This document shows, one piece after another, positions 9,696 through 20,806 of a DNA stretch of 32,149 nucleotides. Both the position numbers and the translations under genes were made by a program. The DNA is from Parachlorella kessleri (lineage: Eukaryota; Chlorophyta; Trebouxiophyceae; Chlorellales; Chlorellaceae): the NCBI GenBank assembly GCA_001598975.1, contig BBXU01001961.1:1-32149 (forward strand). Direction: 5' to 3'. The stretch's first letter is position 1; every line of letters starts with the position of its first letter. A model generated the notes under the pieces. It made no database searches. It was not told the DNA's origin and saw only the letters and a list, made by a program, of their open reading frames with translations.

Positions 9696-9990
9696 CTGCA
9701 CCCCACCAGGGCAAGGCAACTTGCTTGCATCTGACATGCAGCTTGTAGAGGGCAGAGGTGGTCAGGCGCTTCGGCAAGCCTGTGTAGCATATTTGACACG
9801 CTGCTCTGTAATTAGGGTTAAGGTTCCTAGGATTAACCCGTAGACTGTTAGTAAAGACCTACCCATGGCCTGTTCCTCTGTGTGCCCCGACAAAGCTACT
9901 GGCTCTCCCCTCACAAGGGAAGGAGGGAAGGCCTGCACTTAGCCTGACCCCCTGCCACTTGTGCGGGGACTTGACGTCCGGTCAACTTAT

Positions 9991-10010
9991 TGCTGCTGCT
10001 GCTGCTGCTG
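9991..10010. repeat. (CTG)n microsatellite
   Basis: Six to seven TGC/CTG triplets in non-coding sequence upstream of the RCC1-like gene. It belongs to the same triplet class as the CAG runs in the trmA and RAB3GAP1 exons. Confidence 0.9.
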
Positions 10011-10558
10011 GAACAACACCAACCCGGCCGTGCACGCTGCCCAGCCGCTGCAGAGATACCATACTTGACAGCTGACCTGTGACCCACTCAACACCAGTGG
10101 CTTAGCTGTGCCTGTGAGCCAATGCCCCTAACTCACAACATCAGAAACAGGCCATCCACCCCTGCAGCAGCCGCTCACCATTTGCCGGCCCAGGAGCGGG
10201 GGTACCTAGGGGTCCTGGTGCAAGGGGTATTCCAGGCGCCCTGCGACACAAGCAAGGTCTGGCCTGGACGGGGGATCAGAGAACCAACCCCGACTTCACT
10301 GTGAGACTACAAAAGCTGTGCTTGCAGGCATGCTGTACCTCCCACTGCAGGCCGTGGGCAAAGCCAGGGAGTGTCCGTGCTTTGAGTCGGTAGCGCCGTA
10401 GCTGTGCTTGCCTCAGGTGCAGGCTGGAGCTCTGTTGCTAGCAAAAGAACAACACGCCCACCCCTCCACCCCCTTCCAGCAACAATGAACCCCGTTTTTG
10501 CCTTTTCTCCACAGCGGCCTCCCCAGTTGCCGGCCTCCCCAGTTGCCTCGCAGCCATC

Positions 10559-10740
10559 TCACCCCGGAGCAGCCGGGCCAGGCGGGCGGAAGGAGGGCTG
10601 CCCCGCTGGTGTGGGGAGCCGGGGCGGCAGGGCTGGGCTCGGGGGCCGAGGGGGTGGGTGTGGGCGGGGCGGCGGGGGAGGTCTAGGAGGCCTAGGCGGG
10701 GGCGGGGGGTGTCGTAGCGGTGATGGGGTACGGGCACTGC
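10559..10740. other. Strongly G-biased block; Pro-rich if read on the minus strand
   Basis: The plus strand is dominated by G runs (ggggcggc, gggggagg, ggcgggggcgggggg), giving strong strand asymmetry and many potential G-quadruplex tracts. Read on the minus strand, one frame (10771-10559) is open and encodes a PPPPPRPPRPPPPPRPHPPP-like segment. Such Pro-rich stretches occur in algal hydroxyproline-rich wall proteins and in secreted RCC1 proteins, so this could be an exon, but no in-phase link to the RCC1-like exons was found. Confidence 0.5.
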
Positions 10741-12488
10741 GGTGGACACACAACATCTCCTGATCAGGCAAGGGAAGTGAGAGGCATTGTTGGGCTACCT
10801 TTCAGAGAGACGGCAGGGTCCTATCCAAATATATATACCCTGCTTCCTTCCCAGTGAAATGCTCAGGCTAGACACCAGCAGCAGACGACCAGTCAACAAG
10901 GGTATGGGCTACTCACGTGGGTGATGAGCCTCCGACAGGGCTTGCTGCTAGAGCAGCAGCCAGCGTATCCCCTGAAGCAGATGGGCAAGCAAGCCTGCTT
11001 GATGCGCCAGGGCCTTGCATGCAGAGTCCTGTCCAACGGCGGAGCACCACAGCGTCAGGGGCTGTGTGGCTCTCTTCTCAGCAGCAAGGTGGCTGCAAGT
11101 GTCACACGTGCATTTGCGCCTGGCTGGTGGACCCTAGGTTCCCAGTTGGGCTGACTGACTTTGTCCCCCACATCCACCTTAGCCTGCTCAAAACACGCTT
11201 CAGCACGCACTCACTACTCGAAGGCGGGTCTGACAGAACACGTCCTGGCTTTTGGAATTAGCGTGGAAGAGCCTTAAATGTTGAATGCAGCGCAACTGCA
11301 GAGCCTTAGCTCTCACCCGAGGAAGGGTCGACGGTGACGGCAAGGAAGAACAGCAAGAGAAGTCGCCCCACTGCAGTGTGTCCAACGCTGCAGGCACCAA
11401 CTCTCCTAGAGGTGTAGCAACTGTGCATAAAACCGTAAGCGCATAGAGACACAGTACTGCGGCTCAGGCTGCCCTTCTGAACCCTTCCTTCACACTCGGG
11501 TCTAGTTGTGGCGCAGTGCTCGTGACCATGGCCTCTGATCGCTTTCAGGTTAGCATAATATGGTCATGCGTACGACTCACAGCTACATCACCTAGCGAAG
11601 TAAATGAAGTGGTCAGTGAGCGTACCGTAACTGGCCGGGCATCAGCTCCGGTGGCCGTCCATACCGGGACGCGAAGTCTATCATCAGGCGAAATTAGGTG
11701 CGTTCCAGCGTCACTGTGAAGTAGGACAACATGGGATCGTCTGGTTCACTTGCTTGGTTAGGGGCGGGTGAGCTGCACGACTGACTCCGCCAAGCCAACC
11801 TGTCATCCTCAGGCGAGCCAGACCACTAGCAACATCCTGCTGCCCTGTAACATAGCCTTGGCTTACACCAGAAGTACTTGAAGGACGCGTTCCCCAGCAA
11901 CAGCACTTGTGAGCTGACCTGGCATAGCACGCGACAGCAGGGGCGCCGCACCAGCAACCTCGCAGGACGGACTGGGCAAGTCGGTGATGGCAAGGCCCCT
12001 GTGATGTCGATATGGCACGCCAAGTGTCCCATTTCGAAGTGTTGCATGCTTCCAGGCGTATGCTTGGCAGGTGCCTTTAGTCAGGGTGGCTGGTCGTGCG
12101 AACAGAGTTAAAAGGCGAACTGTAGTAACAGGGGCGATGCAGTTATGCTCTGGGGCTGGCCTGAGATCTATGCCAGTGGGTCTCTCGCCGGGAAGAGCTT
12201 TCACCAGTTCAGTGGCCACCATATCAACCTGTAGCCCGGTCATTCGACGATTTCATGTCGACCCCAGAAGCTTTGAGCAGTGCTACCTGACTAACCACTG
12301 AAGTCTCTGAGACTTGAGTCACTGTCACACTTGCACCACGTTCGACCCGATCCTTATGCATCCTAATCAAGCACAGACCTCTTCCAGAAATGTTTTACTC
12401 TGCCAGGCGTCAGCATCTCTCAGCCAGAAATCAAGGTCGGACGAGTACCACCACCATCCAAGTCGCCAGCTCTACAGCTGACCGCTTC

Positions 12489-15400
12489 CTACTGCAGCCC
12501 GGTGGCTCCCATGCGGCGCTGCAGGTAGCGCATCACCGCATCCTCCACCCACTTTTCCCTAAACACATCGCCAGCTGCCAGCACCTCCAACGACTCTCCG
12601 TCCCGGCTGGCTGCCAGCCGAAGCTCACGAGCCTGCACCAAAGCAGGGCAAGGCAGACTGAACGTGCTGGGACCGGGGCTGCCGTGCTGAACTGAGGGCC
12701 CCTACTTGGTGCCTATACACAGGGGCCATTTGCGTGGGATCGCTAGCAGCAGCGGTAACAGGTACTTGACGGAGGTGGATGAACTTGTGGGGCCACAGCC
12801 ACTCCGTACACAGAAAATGGAGGTCAGGCTGAGGTTGGCGGGTGCCACTGACCACAGAAAGTATACTGTATCTCAGGGTGCTCTGCACTGGACCTACACC
12901 CCTGCCTCCTGGCATCCAAGGCATGCTGAGCGCCTTGCCAAATCAATGTTGCATAGTACAGTCACGAAAGAGATCATTGTTCACCTGGCTGGCAATGAGC
13001 GCGTTGATGACATCTACCGGGTTCTGTGCAAAGGCCATGAGGAAGGTCCGCCGCCGCTTGTGCTCGTGCAGCTTGACAAGGATGCTACCCAGTGCTTGAT
13101 CCACCTGCAGCAGCGGCGACGAAGGCAAGGGCAAGGGCCTCTCACAGCGACAGATGCTGTAGACAAGTGCAGGAACACGTATGGCCGAGGCAAGAGCTCT
13201 CCGGTCAGCACACAATCTGAAACATCGTCACCCTGCGCTGGTACCTTACTGCCATACCCACCTGGCAGCGACTCACTAACACAACAGCAGCAACTGCATG
13301 CACCTGCGGGCCCAGATATGCCAAGAACAAGAAAACCGGGTCAGCAAGGTTCATATATGCCTCACCCACCTTGGCCAGCTCGGCATCGACAGCGGTCTTG
13401 GCGGCAAAGGGTGGCAGCTCGTGACCCAGTGGCACCTCAAAGTCAAAGTCATAGCAGTCAGGGTGGGTCGGGCTGGGGCCATCTACCCTGCACGGCACAC
13501 CGCCTGTGCCTTGGACACAACAGACGGGGCCTGAGCTCAGGCTACCACAAAGGTTCAGCAAGGGGGCCGAGGCAGGCAGGCAGGCCTTGCAGGGTACCAA
13601 TAAAAAGGTGCACAGCTCGAGCTGAAGAAGCACATGCATTCAGCAAGCGTGGGTTAAATCATACGAGTTTAGGTGGGCGGCGTCCCGTCGCCTCCGCCAG
13701 TCAGGCAGACGAGGTTCAGTTGCCATGCTCACAAAGACATCATTGAGAAAAACTCAAACATAGCCAACGGCTTCAGGCATAGGTACCCCGCTGCATCTTC
13801 TCTCCTTTACTGCCTACCTGCGTACACCAGCTCGCCGCGGACATGCTCAGGAGGTCATGCTGGCCACATCTACTTCCGCACTAAGCGACACAGCTGCTAC
13901 TGCACTGGGCACACCACTGGTGAACTGGGTACCCTCAAGGCTTGGTCCAACACCATGGTGGCCACCTACAACCCAGCCACCCACCTAACCCACCCACCGT
14001 ATCTGGTACTGTATTGTTGCCGCCTCTGGCGGCTTGCAGGCCCTCCGAACAGCATCCTGGATCTCTGTGAGGGGTATCGCCTCTGCGCCGCCAAACGCCG
14101 CCCGCATCTTTTCGTCACAGCGCACCAGCAGCGGCGGCGCGCCCTCCTGGCCCGACTGGAGACAGAGAACGACGTGGGGTGCCAAAGCAGAGGTGCATCA
14201 ACAAAACATATGAGAACGAAATACGAGGACTGTCAATGGAAGGCCGCCTGGGGCAATCAGGTGCACAGCACGGCAACAAGGGCTGCCTGGCAAGTTGATG
14301 TTAGCCAGCCCTATCTTATGAGAGTAAACCGCGAATCCACAGGTAGCCAATAACCCCAGCTACAGAGCGCCCGACAGGTGCCTGTTGCAGCTTCGTCAAG
14401 ATCCACTGGCCCGTCCAAGTCACAATGTACCATCACACCACCCCGCCGGCCCAAGGCACAACACCCAATTCTTCGCCGGCTTCCCCCCGCAGTCAGGCCA
14501 GCCCTCTGGCCATTCCAAGAACCACCCCTTACCTGGTACAGTCCATGCTTCTTGATGTAGCCCCAGAGTAGCTGCATAATGAAGGGCAGGCTGTGCAGCC
14601 CGCTGAGCCCCAGCAGGCTCGACAGCGGCGGCGACACGCTGCAGCAGGCAAAGCAGGTAGCCACAAACATTAGCAGCCAAGGAGCAAGAGCATAGCAGGC
14701 AAGAGTACGGTAGGCCAGTACCACGGCCGATGACAGGGGAGGCATGGAAAATGGTGTACTGTTGGGGCTAGTCCCCACCAAGCCTTAACTGTACTGCTGG
14801 GGCTAGTCCCCACCACGGCTCACCTGTACTGCTGGGGCTAGTCCCCACCACGGCTCACCTGTACTGCTGGGGCTAGTCCCCACCACGGCTCACCTGTACT
14901 GCTGGGGCTAGTCCCCACCACGGCTCACCTGTACTGCCCCACCACGGCTCACCTGTACTGCTGGGGCTGGTAGTCCAGCTCCAGGAGGATGGTTGCCTGG
15001 CACGGCTGGGACCCGCGCCGGCGGATCTCAAAGCTGTCCCTGTGCTCCCTGTCGTGCCGCGACTTCTCCCACAGCACCCGCCCTTCCGGGCCCGGGTACT
15101 GTTGCGGGTCCAGCTGTACCTGCGCATCACACAAAGCACGGTGATGCTACCCATGCTTTGAAACAACAAGGTGTGCAGGCCGCTGCGGCGCTGTGCAACC
15201 CTGGCCGCCGCGGAAAAAAAATAATGAACCCACGAAGCAATCTCGTCGTGGTCAGGTGGCAGCGAGCATGTACGCCTTGCAGGGGCGTGCATGAAGCCGG
15301 TCCGGCCACCAGTAAGTATGTAAGTAAGTAAGTAAGCTAGGGCTTCTGCGATGCAGCATGCCCCACAGAGGACCGAAGAAACATCGCATCTGAAACCTTG

Positions 15401-17854
15401 AGCTACATGCATGGAAGCCAGACCACAGCCCATGGGTAATATGAGCAGCAACAAAGGTAGCATCTCCTTCATGAACCATTATATTGACAACACGGATAGC
15501 TCATTTTGACAAGGATGGAGCTTCCCCACACGGTGGCTACTGTACAACTACAAAATACCACCCGACTTGCTAGCCAGGCCCTTGACATCCATACCTGTAG
15601 CCTGCGTATGTAGTGCGTGAAGGGATGGCGTGGCTGGTGCGGTGCTGAAGCGGCGTTAGCGGCGGGAGGCTCCCCAGCATCTACCAGGCGCCCCTGGATG
15701 TGTAGCGCCCAAGACGGGGGCTCTGCAGCACACAGGGCGGGCCCGCCAATTTTGCTGGAAAAAAAATTAGAAAGATGACACAGAGGACAACCACCCCGCG
15801 CCCCTTCAACCCTCTGGCAGGCTGAGCTGGCTAAAGTGCCTCACAGGTTCCGCAGCAGGGCATGAAATGGAAGCGGAAGTAGCATTGTCAGCGGGAGCAG
15901 TAATGGGAGGGCATGGGCACGCCAGGTTCCCCACCAGGTGGCGCGGGGGCCCCTGAGGGCGCTGCCGGTGCTGCTGCACCACCGCCCTGCTGCTGCTGCT
16001 GTGCCGCTGGGTCCTGGTGGGCATGCTCGTTGAAGAGGTACACCCGCAGCTTCTTACGCACCGCGCCGCCAGCCTGGGGCGTGCCAGGGGGCCCTGCGAG
16101 GGAAACAGTGCAAGATGGGTGCTAGGCCAGGGAGCCACCATGCACCTGAGTTTCAACATGGGTAGTAGGCTAGCGACTGGCATGCGGGGTGCTCGTGCGA
16201 TGAACAGGCGTGCCAGCGAGCTCAGGCCAACATCTATCTGCCTGAGGTTTATGCTCCAGCCGCCAAGTACTCCAGGGTGCAGGCCGGCTGCCTGCTGTGC
16301 TGCCACAGCAAGCGACATGCGCTGCCGGCTGGCTGATGGCTGCCTGTGTGACACAAGGCGCGGCCCAGGCTGTACTGTGAGTCACAACCTGCGAACAACG
16401 TATTCAGCAACTCCCACGCCATGCTAGGACCATCCGGGTTGGGCACCCGGCCCTGGCGAGCCCAGCTTCAGAAGACTGCACAGGGCGCAAAGCAGCCCCC
16501 AGTGAACAGCCCCCCTGACATCCTGGCCCCTGCCTCACCCCTTCGGAAGGAGGCGTACATCTCCTGTAGCTCCGACTTCTTGCACGAGATGAGCAGGTCG
16601 GCACGCCTCTCAGCATCCTGCATGGCCGTGAAGAGTGGCGACTCCGGCACCAGCTGGCTCACCTGCACGCAGCGGGTACAGGGGCAGGAGGATCCGCCAC
16701 GATGACAGGAGGGCATGACACACTGAGGAAATGAGGAGGCAGCACAATGCAGCACATATAAAGACAAAATACGTCACTCAGCAAGGAAGCAGATGGACAC
16801 CAAAAGGAGCAGCGGGAGGGGGAGGGAAAAGCCCAGACACTGGGGGGTATGCATAAACATAAAGACAGACGAGACCATTGCCAGGGCAGTGCTACTGTGG
16901 TTTGTTGTCCTGCACTGCCAGCTGAGGGAGCCAGGAAGCTGGTACCTAAGGACAGTATCCAGTAGAAATCTTTTGCTTTGCATGCCACTGAGACGTCAGA
17001 TAGCAGGGAGGCCAAGGGGGAGGTGCACGACTGCAGTCCAAATTGAGCTACCCTGGACCTTTCCACCGTGACAAACACACAGAAAACTGCTGTATGCAGT
17101 GAGCCACACGGGCAGTGGTGACTATTTTACCCTGAAACCCTACCAGGTCCCAAACAGTGTCTCCACCTTGTCAATCAAGCGGGCATCGGCCGCCTTGCGC
17201 TTCTTGAGGCCCAAGCTGCCTGCCCGTTTAGCTGGCGCGGCCTCGCCCTGCTTGATGCCGCCAACTGCTGCGGCAGCGGCGCCGCCTGTGGCGCCCTTGC
17301 TTGCCATAGGGCCCCTGACAGCACCAGCTGCGCCGGTAGACTTGACCATCTGTACACCCATGGATGCTGGTGGCCCAGCTGCGGCGGCGGCTAGTGGCAC
17401 CTTGGGCATTGCGGCCAGGCCGGCAGCAGGGAACATGGCTGGCACCGCCTGAGCCTGCCCTGCCTGCTGGACCAGAGATGCCCTCTGTGCCATCAAAGCC
17501 TGCTGTTGAAGCTGCAGGGCAAGAACAAGGGCCTAGGTAGTCTATATGTGTGACTTACGTCCCGGGGAAAAGTCGCTATAGCTCTTTGATACAGTAGCTG
17601 GCCAGCTGTAGCATGGAGCTAATACTTGTAGCACGGACCTGCTGCGCAAATTGAGCCTGCAGTGCCGGGTTCTGTGCAAGTGCTGCCTGCAGTTGCAGCT
17701 GCGAGGCCTGCTGGAACCCGGCTTGCAGGGCCAGCCCTGCGCCTGGCAAGGGAGCCATCGCTGGAATGGCACCCATTGCAATCAGCCGCTGAAGCTGCTG
17801 CTGTTGCTGCTGCTGTGCGGAGGGCTGGCCACCTGGGCCTGGCTGGGGAAACAT
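12489..17854 (-). CDS. SWP73: SWI/SNF complex subunit SWP73/BAF60/SNF12 type (SWIB domain)
   Basis: A core subunit of SWI/SNF chromatin-remodelling complexes in the nucleus. Eleven exons join in phase: 17854-17639, 17511-17167, 16662-16539, 16093-15935, 15722-15595, 15119-14953, 14638-14533, 14155-13998, 13487-13370, 13104-12985, 12632-12489 (594 aa). Landmarks: Gln/Ala-rich N terminus (1-165), KKRKAADARLIDKV, LVPESPLF, KKLRVYLFNEHAHQ, SWALHIQGRLVDAGE, LWEKSRHDREH with FEIRRRG, the SWIB domain (about 372-466: LSSLLGL, LWGYIKKHGLYQ, LLVRCDEKMRAAFG), then CYDFDFEVP, FAQNPVDVINALIASQ and the C-terminal EKWVEDAVMRYLQRR. These follow plant SWP73 proteins block by block; Arabidopsis homologues are a little over 500 aa and the excess is the low-complexity N terminus. 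The start ATG (17854) sits in a perfect gccacc context. The exon 2 donor could be AAG|gtggag (used here, in phase) or a gtaggg 23 nt later, which breaks frame. Exon 6 ends at a donor copied several times by a minisatellite. Confidence 0.93.
14755..14953 (-). repeat. 35-bp minisatellite copying the exon 6 donor of SWP73
   Basis: Five 35-bp units begin at 14755, 14790, 14825, 14860 and 14895. A shortened 24-bp unit begins at 14930 and directly abuts the coding copy (14954-14970) of exon 6. The middle units are identical; the first has changes (agccttaac for cggctcacc). On the minus strand each good unit reads cagtacag|gtgagccgtgg, repeating the last coding bases and the whole 5' splice site. 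There are no unique spacers, so it is not a CRISPR array. Confidence 0.95.
15311..15337. repeat. (GTAA)n microsatellite in a SWP73 intron
   Basis: A run of gtaa/agta tetranucleotides (agtaagtatgtaagtaagta and on) within the intron between the exons at 15722-15595 and 15119-14953. It has no coding role. The repeated GTAAGT resembles a donor only on the plus strand, opposite to transcription. Confidence 0.9.
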
Positions 17855-19408
17855 GGTGGCAGTGATCACTGTTACTGCCAGCGCACGGCTTCCTCAAGTA
17901 GCATCCATATACTGTTTCAGTGTAGTCTTAGTTTGTTGCTTGGAACGACAGATCTCGCAGGATTCAATCTTGGCCAGGCTTCAAGCAGGCCTCGCGAGGC
18001 CCGCTCAAGAGCTCATATCATAGCAGGCGTGTCACCTTGGATACTATCAACTCATGGTGTCAAAGTTAGCAAGTGAGGAGCCCTGCCTTGGGAAGCCACA
18101 CAGCTCACTGCCGTCCCAGCACCAGATATGCTCCCATCCACAGCTTGAAGCGTGGTGGCGAGCCCTAAATCAGGCTGCTGTGGCTGGTCCATGCCTATGG
18201 GCTGCAGGCTGTTAGACTCTACAGTTAGGACTTCAGCAGCTTTACATGCCCTACGCAAAAGCTTCAATTCCTTCAACATTAACAAACTGAGCTCGCTATA
18301 ACCGCCCCAAATCCCCCAACTCCACAAAACAAACGAGAGAGCAGTCAGCGCGCTGAACTACTGCTCAAGCTGAAGCTTATAATCACCAGTGTGGCATGCG
18401 TTTTTCAAACCCACGGACGCCAAGAAGCAAACCAAGAGCGCGTGCGTGCTCCCCCAGGAGTGGGATACATGCAGCTACACAAACTGACAGATACCAAACA
18501 CATAGTAGAGCCAACCGTATACGGCAGCTGGAGTGTCCCAAAGCACCCGATCCCCCAGGGAGAACAAGGATGACAGAGCATGACAGAGACCAGGGCAAGG
18601 AAGACTACCAAAAACTGGCAACAACTTTGGTGAAGGCGACAGGACAAGTAGGTATGCTGCCTACAGCAGGCAGACAAGAATTTGCAGCTAGAGGGCTACG
18701 CAGGTGCTTCACACCCAACGCCACCCGAGGAAGGAGTTACCCCATACATAGGAAGAATGCGGCAATATCAAGGCTACATGTAACGGGGGCCGCCGTGCAT
18801 GGCCCGCATCCAAGGGGGGGTACAAAACCCAAACTGAAAAGTGGTTCCCAAAAGAACAGCAGTTCGTAACTTCAGGGTTCGGCTCAATGAGGGGCCTGAG
18901 GGGTTCTGTTCGTGCTGCCGCACGCTCTCACCGCATTTTTTTTGGGTCTGCTGCCAAGCACCCCGTCATTCAAGCCACCGACCGCTTCAGCATGCACAAC
19001 ACGAAATAGCAATGCCCGCTACACAACTAGCCGCCCTACAAGTGCAACCATCATGTGTATCAGTCCACGTGGGCCAAAACAAACACATAGCGCACACCGG
19101 CGCCCAAAACTAGGGGGTGGAGGGAAGGGGCTCTCAGCCCTTACTTCGGGCAGCAAACGCCCAAGCCAAGCGAGGGATGGGCAGGGTGAAAGTAGGCCAC
19201 CTCGCACGCCAAGCCCTTTTCGACTGGACAGCCCAATGAAATAGATGATAAGAAGGTTTGAAGCTTTTTTTTCTGGCTTAGCAACTTTTCCCACCCAGCA
19301 TGTCTCCTTGGCCATGCAGACGTCCTAGTACGGGCCTGACTGTGACACACACCCCACAAACCCCCCATCGAATTTCGCAGTCTTTCATGAAATGACCCAC
19401 CAAAGGCC
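17855..19408. other. Intergenic region upstream of SWP73
   Basis: About 1.55 kb between the SWP73 start (minus, 17854) and the stop of the next minus gene (19409). It should hold the SWP73 promoter and 5' leader and the 3' end of the neighbour. A minus-strand frame near 18188 starts MDQPQQPDLGLATTL and could be an alternative upstream first exon of SWP73, but no in-phase splice was confirmed. Nothing else recognised. Confidence 0.4.
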
Positions 19409-20792
19409 TCAATCTTGCATTCCGTCCAGTGCCCCTTGTGCAGTGTCAGACTCCTTCCTGCCGGGCGGCGCACCCCCCGTGGAACACGCAGCCTCCTCAT
19501 GCTGTGCATCCGCTGCGGCCGTCGCACCCTCGCTCGACTGCTCCCGTTCCTTCTGCTGCCGCGCTAACAGCAGCTGCTGCATCATGATGCCAGCACTGGG
19601 CAGAGGAGAGAGGGACCGCGCCTCCACAGGAGCCGCCGCAGAGCCCTGCTGCTGCTGGTGCTGCTCCTGCTGGCCCTGCTGGTGCTGCTGGTGCGACCCT
19701 TGGGAGCCGCCGCCCGCTGCCACTGGCCAGGGAAGCTGCAGTGCCTGGTGCGGCGCCTGTCTGCTACTCGGGGCCCTTGCAGTGGGGCCTGGGCTGCCTG
19801 GGCCCCCCCATGGAAGGAGGCCATCCCAGCGGCTGCTGCCCTGAGGGGGGGATGCGGAGGCATGATTGGTACCGCCGCCGCAGCCGCGGGACGGGCTGCC
19901 CCAAGGCGCGCTGACTTCCATGGGAGTTCCCGGCTCGGTGGGCTGGCCCAGGGAGGGCCACGGCACAGTCAGGCCCCCGCTGGCAGTGCTGGCCATAGTC
20001 CCTAGGCTGGGGATGGTGGCCGGGCCGCCGGCATTGCTGCGCGGGCTGGCTTGGGAGGAGGGGGAGCGCTGAAGCGGCTGCAGGGCTTGCAGGAGTGCGG
20101 GCTGTAGGCTGAGGGCGGTGGTGCTGCTGCTACCAGAGGCGGCGGCGAGGCCTTGGAGGGCCAGGAATGGACGGCGGGACGGGCTGCGAATGCCGCCCAA
20201 GTCGTCCACCAGGTGCCAAAGGTGAAGCAGACCTGCACAAGCGTGCGGGGTAAAGTCATCGCACCCCCGTGTCCACTGAAAACCAAGAAGCCAGGCAGCA
20301 AACTACGGCATCGCCAGAACTCCCTTCAAACCCAGCAACACCCGTGGGCATCCACACCTTGGACCAAAGAGCATATAACGTTGAAGCCGACCCCTGGGCC
20401 CCTTGTTTTCATAATGGTTGATTGTTATGCTCAAACAATTGCAGCAGCCCCTCCAGCCCACCTTTGAAGGCCTCGGTGGCCTGCTCGGTGGGGAGCACCA
20501 GGAACCAGCCCGACCCACTGTTCCAGAAGTGGGACTTGAGCACCTCGTCGTAGAGCACGTCCCCCTCCGGCGGCGGCATGTCGCAGGACGCCAGCAGCCT
20601 CCCTGCCAGGGTCACTGTCAGGCGGACCTGGCTGTGCCCAGAGCTGGATGACGCCCTGTTGACGAAGGGGCTGTTGCTGATGGTGTCCCACCCGCTGGGC
20701 TGCTTCTCCAAGGCTACCGTCACGCCTGGCTGCGCCACAGGCTCAAAGCTGGGCGCCGCAGCATGGTAGACCAGCGTCAGCCCATCTATCAT
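19409..20792 (-). CDS. Unrecognised protein: compact N-terminal domain plus Gln/Ser/Pro-rich tail
   Basis: Two minus-strand exons, 20792-20462 and 20232-19409, join in phase (AAAG|gtgggc and ttgtgcag) and restore EAFKGLLHLWHLVDDLGG; the product from ATG 20792 is about 384 residues. The first 140 residues look like a folded domain: GLTLVYH, a beta-rich stretch with QVRLTVTLAG, then GDVLYDEVLKSHFWN, GWFLVLPTEQ and the joined helix. From about residue 145 it is low complexity, rich in Ser, Pro, Gly and Gln, with HQQHQQGQQEQHQQQQ and a short helical QQLLLARQQKERE near the end. There is no signal peptide or membrane segment. Such a tail is common in regulatory or scaffold proteins of green algae. 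An acceptor (gcgcag, ending 20807) precedes the ATG, so a 5' exon may exist. Family not recognised. Confidence 0.72.
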
Positions 20793-20806
20793 CGGCGCGG
20801 GCTGGC

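Larger units (their letters stand above)
9696..12488. other. About 2.8 kb without a supported gene
   Basis: The missing 5' exon of the RCC1-like gene should be in the left part. Visible structure: a CTG microsatellite (9991-10010), a G-rich block (10559-10740) and A/T-richer sequence with no clear repeat family. A Kozak-like ATG at 11528 reads MASDRFQ before a CAG|gtt donor, and an open minus frame (12243-11866) starts MTGLQVDMVATEL, but neither could be extended into a convincing gene. Confidence 0.4.

Noticed and set aside
11528..12111. Possible gene starting MASDRFQ with downstream exons
   Set aside because: The ATG context and donor are good, but no downstream exon could be joined in phase with a recognisable product.
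12706..13746. Plus-strand 346-codon open frame
   Set aside because: It is antisense to three SWP73 exons that match the family block by block; its own product has no recognisable content and biased composition.
14755..14953. Regularly spaced 35-bp repeats resembling a CRISPR array
   Set aside because: The units are directly adjacent with no unique spacers, derive from the neighbouring exon-intron border, and lie inside a eukaryotic gene.
19392..19844. Plus-strand Cys/Trp-rich frame
   Set aside because: It is antisense to the Gln/Ser-rich exon at 20232-19409; the Cys/Trp richness comes from reversed CAG/CTG codons.
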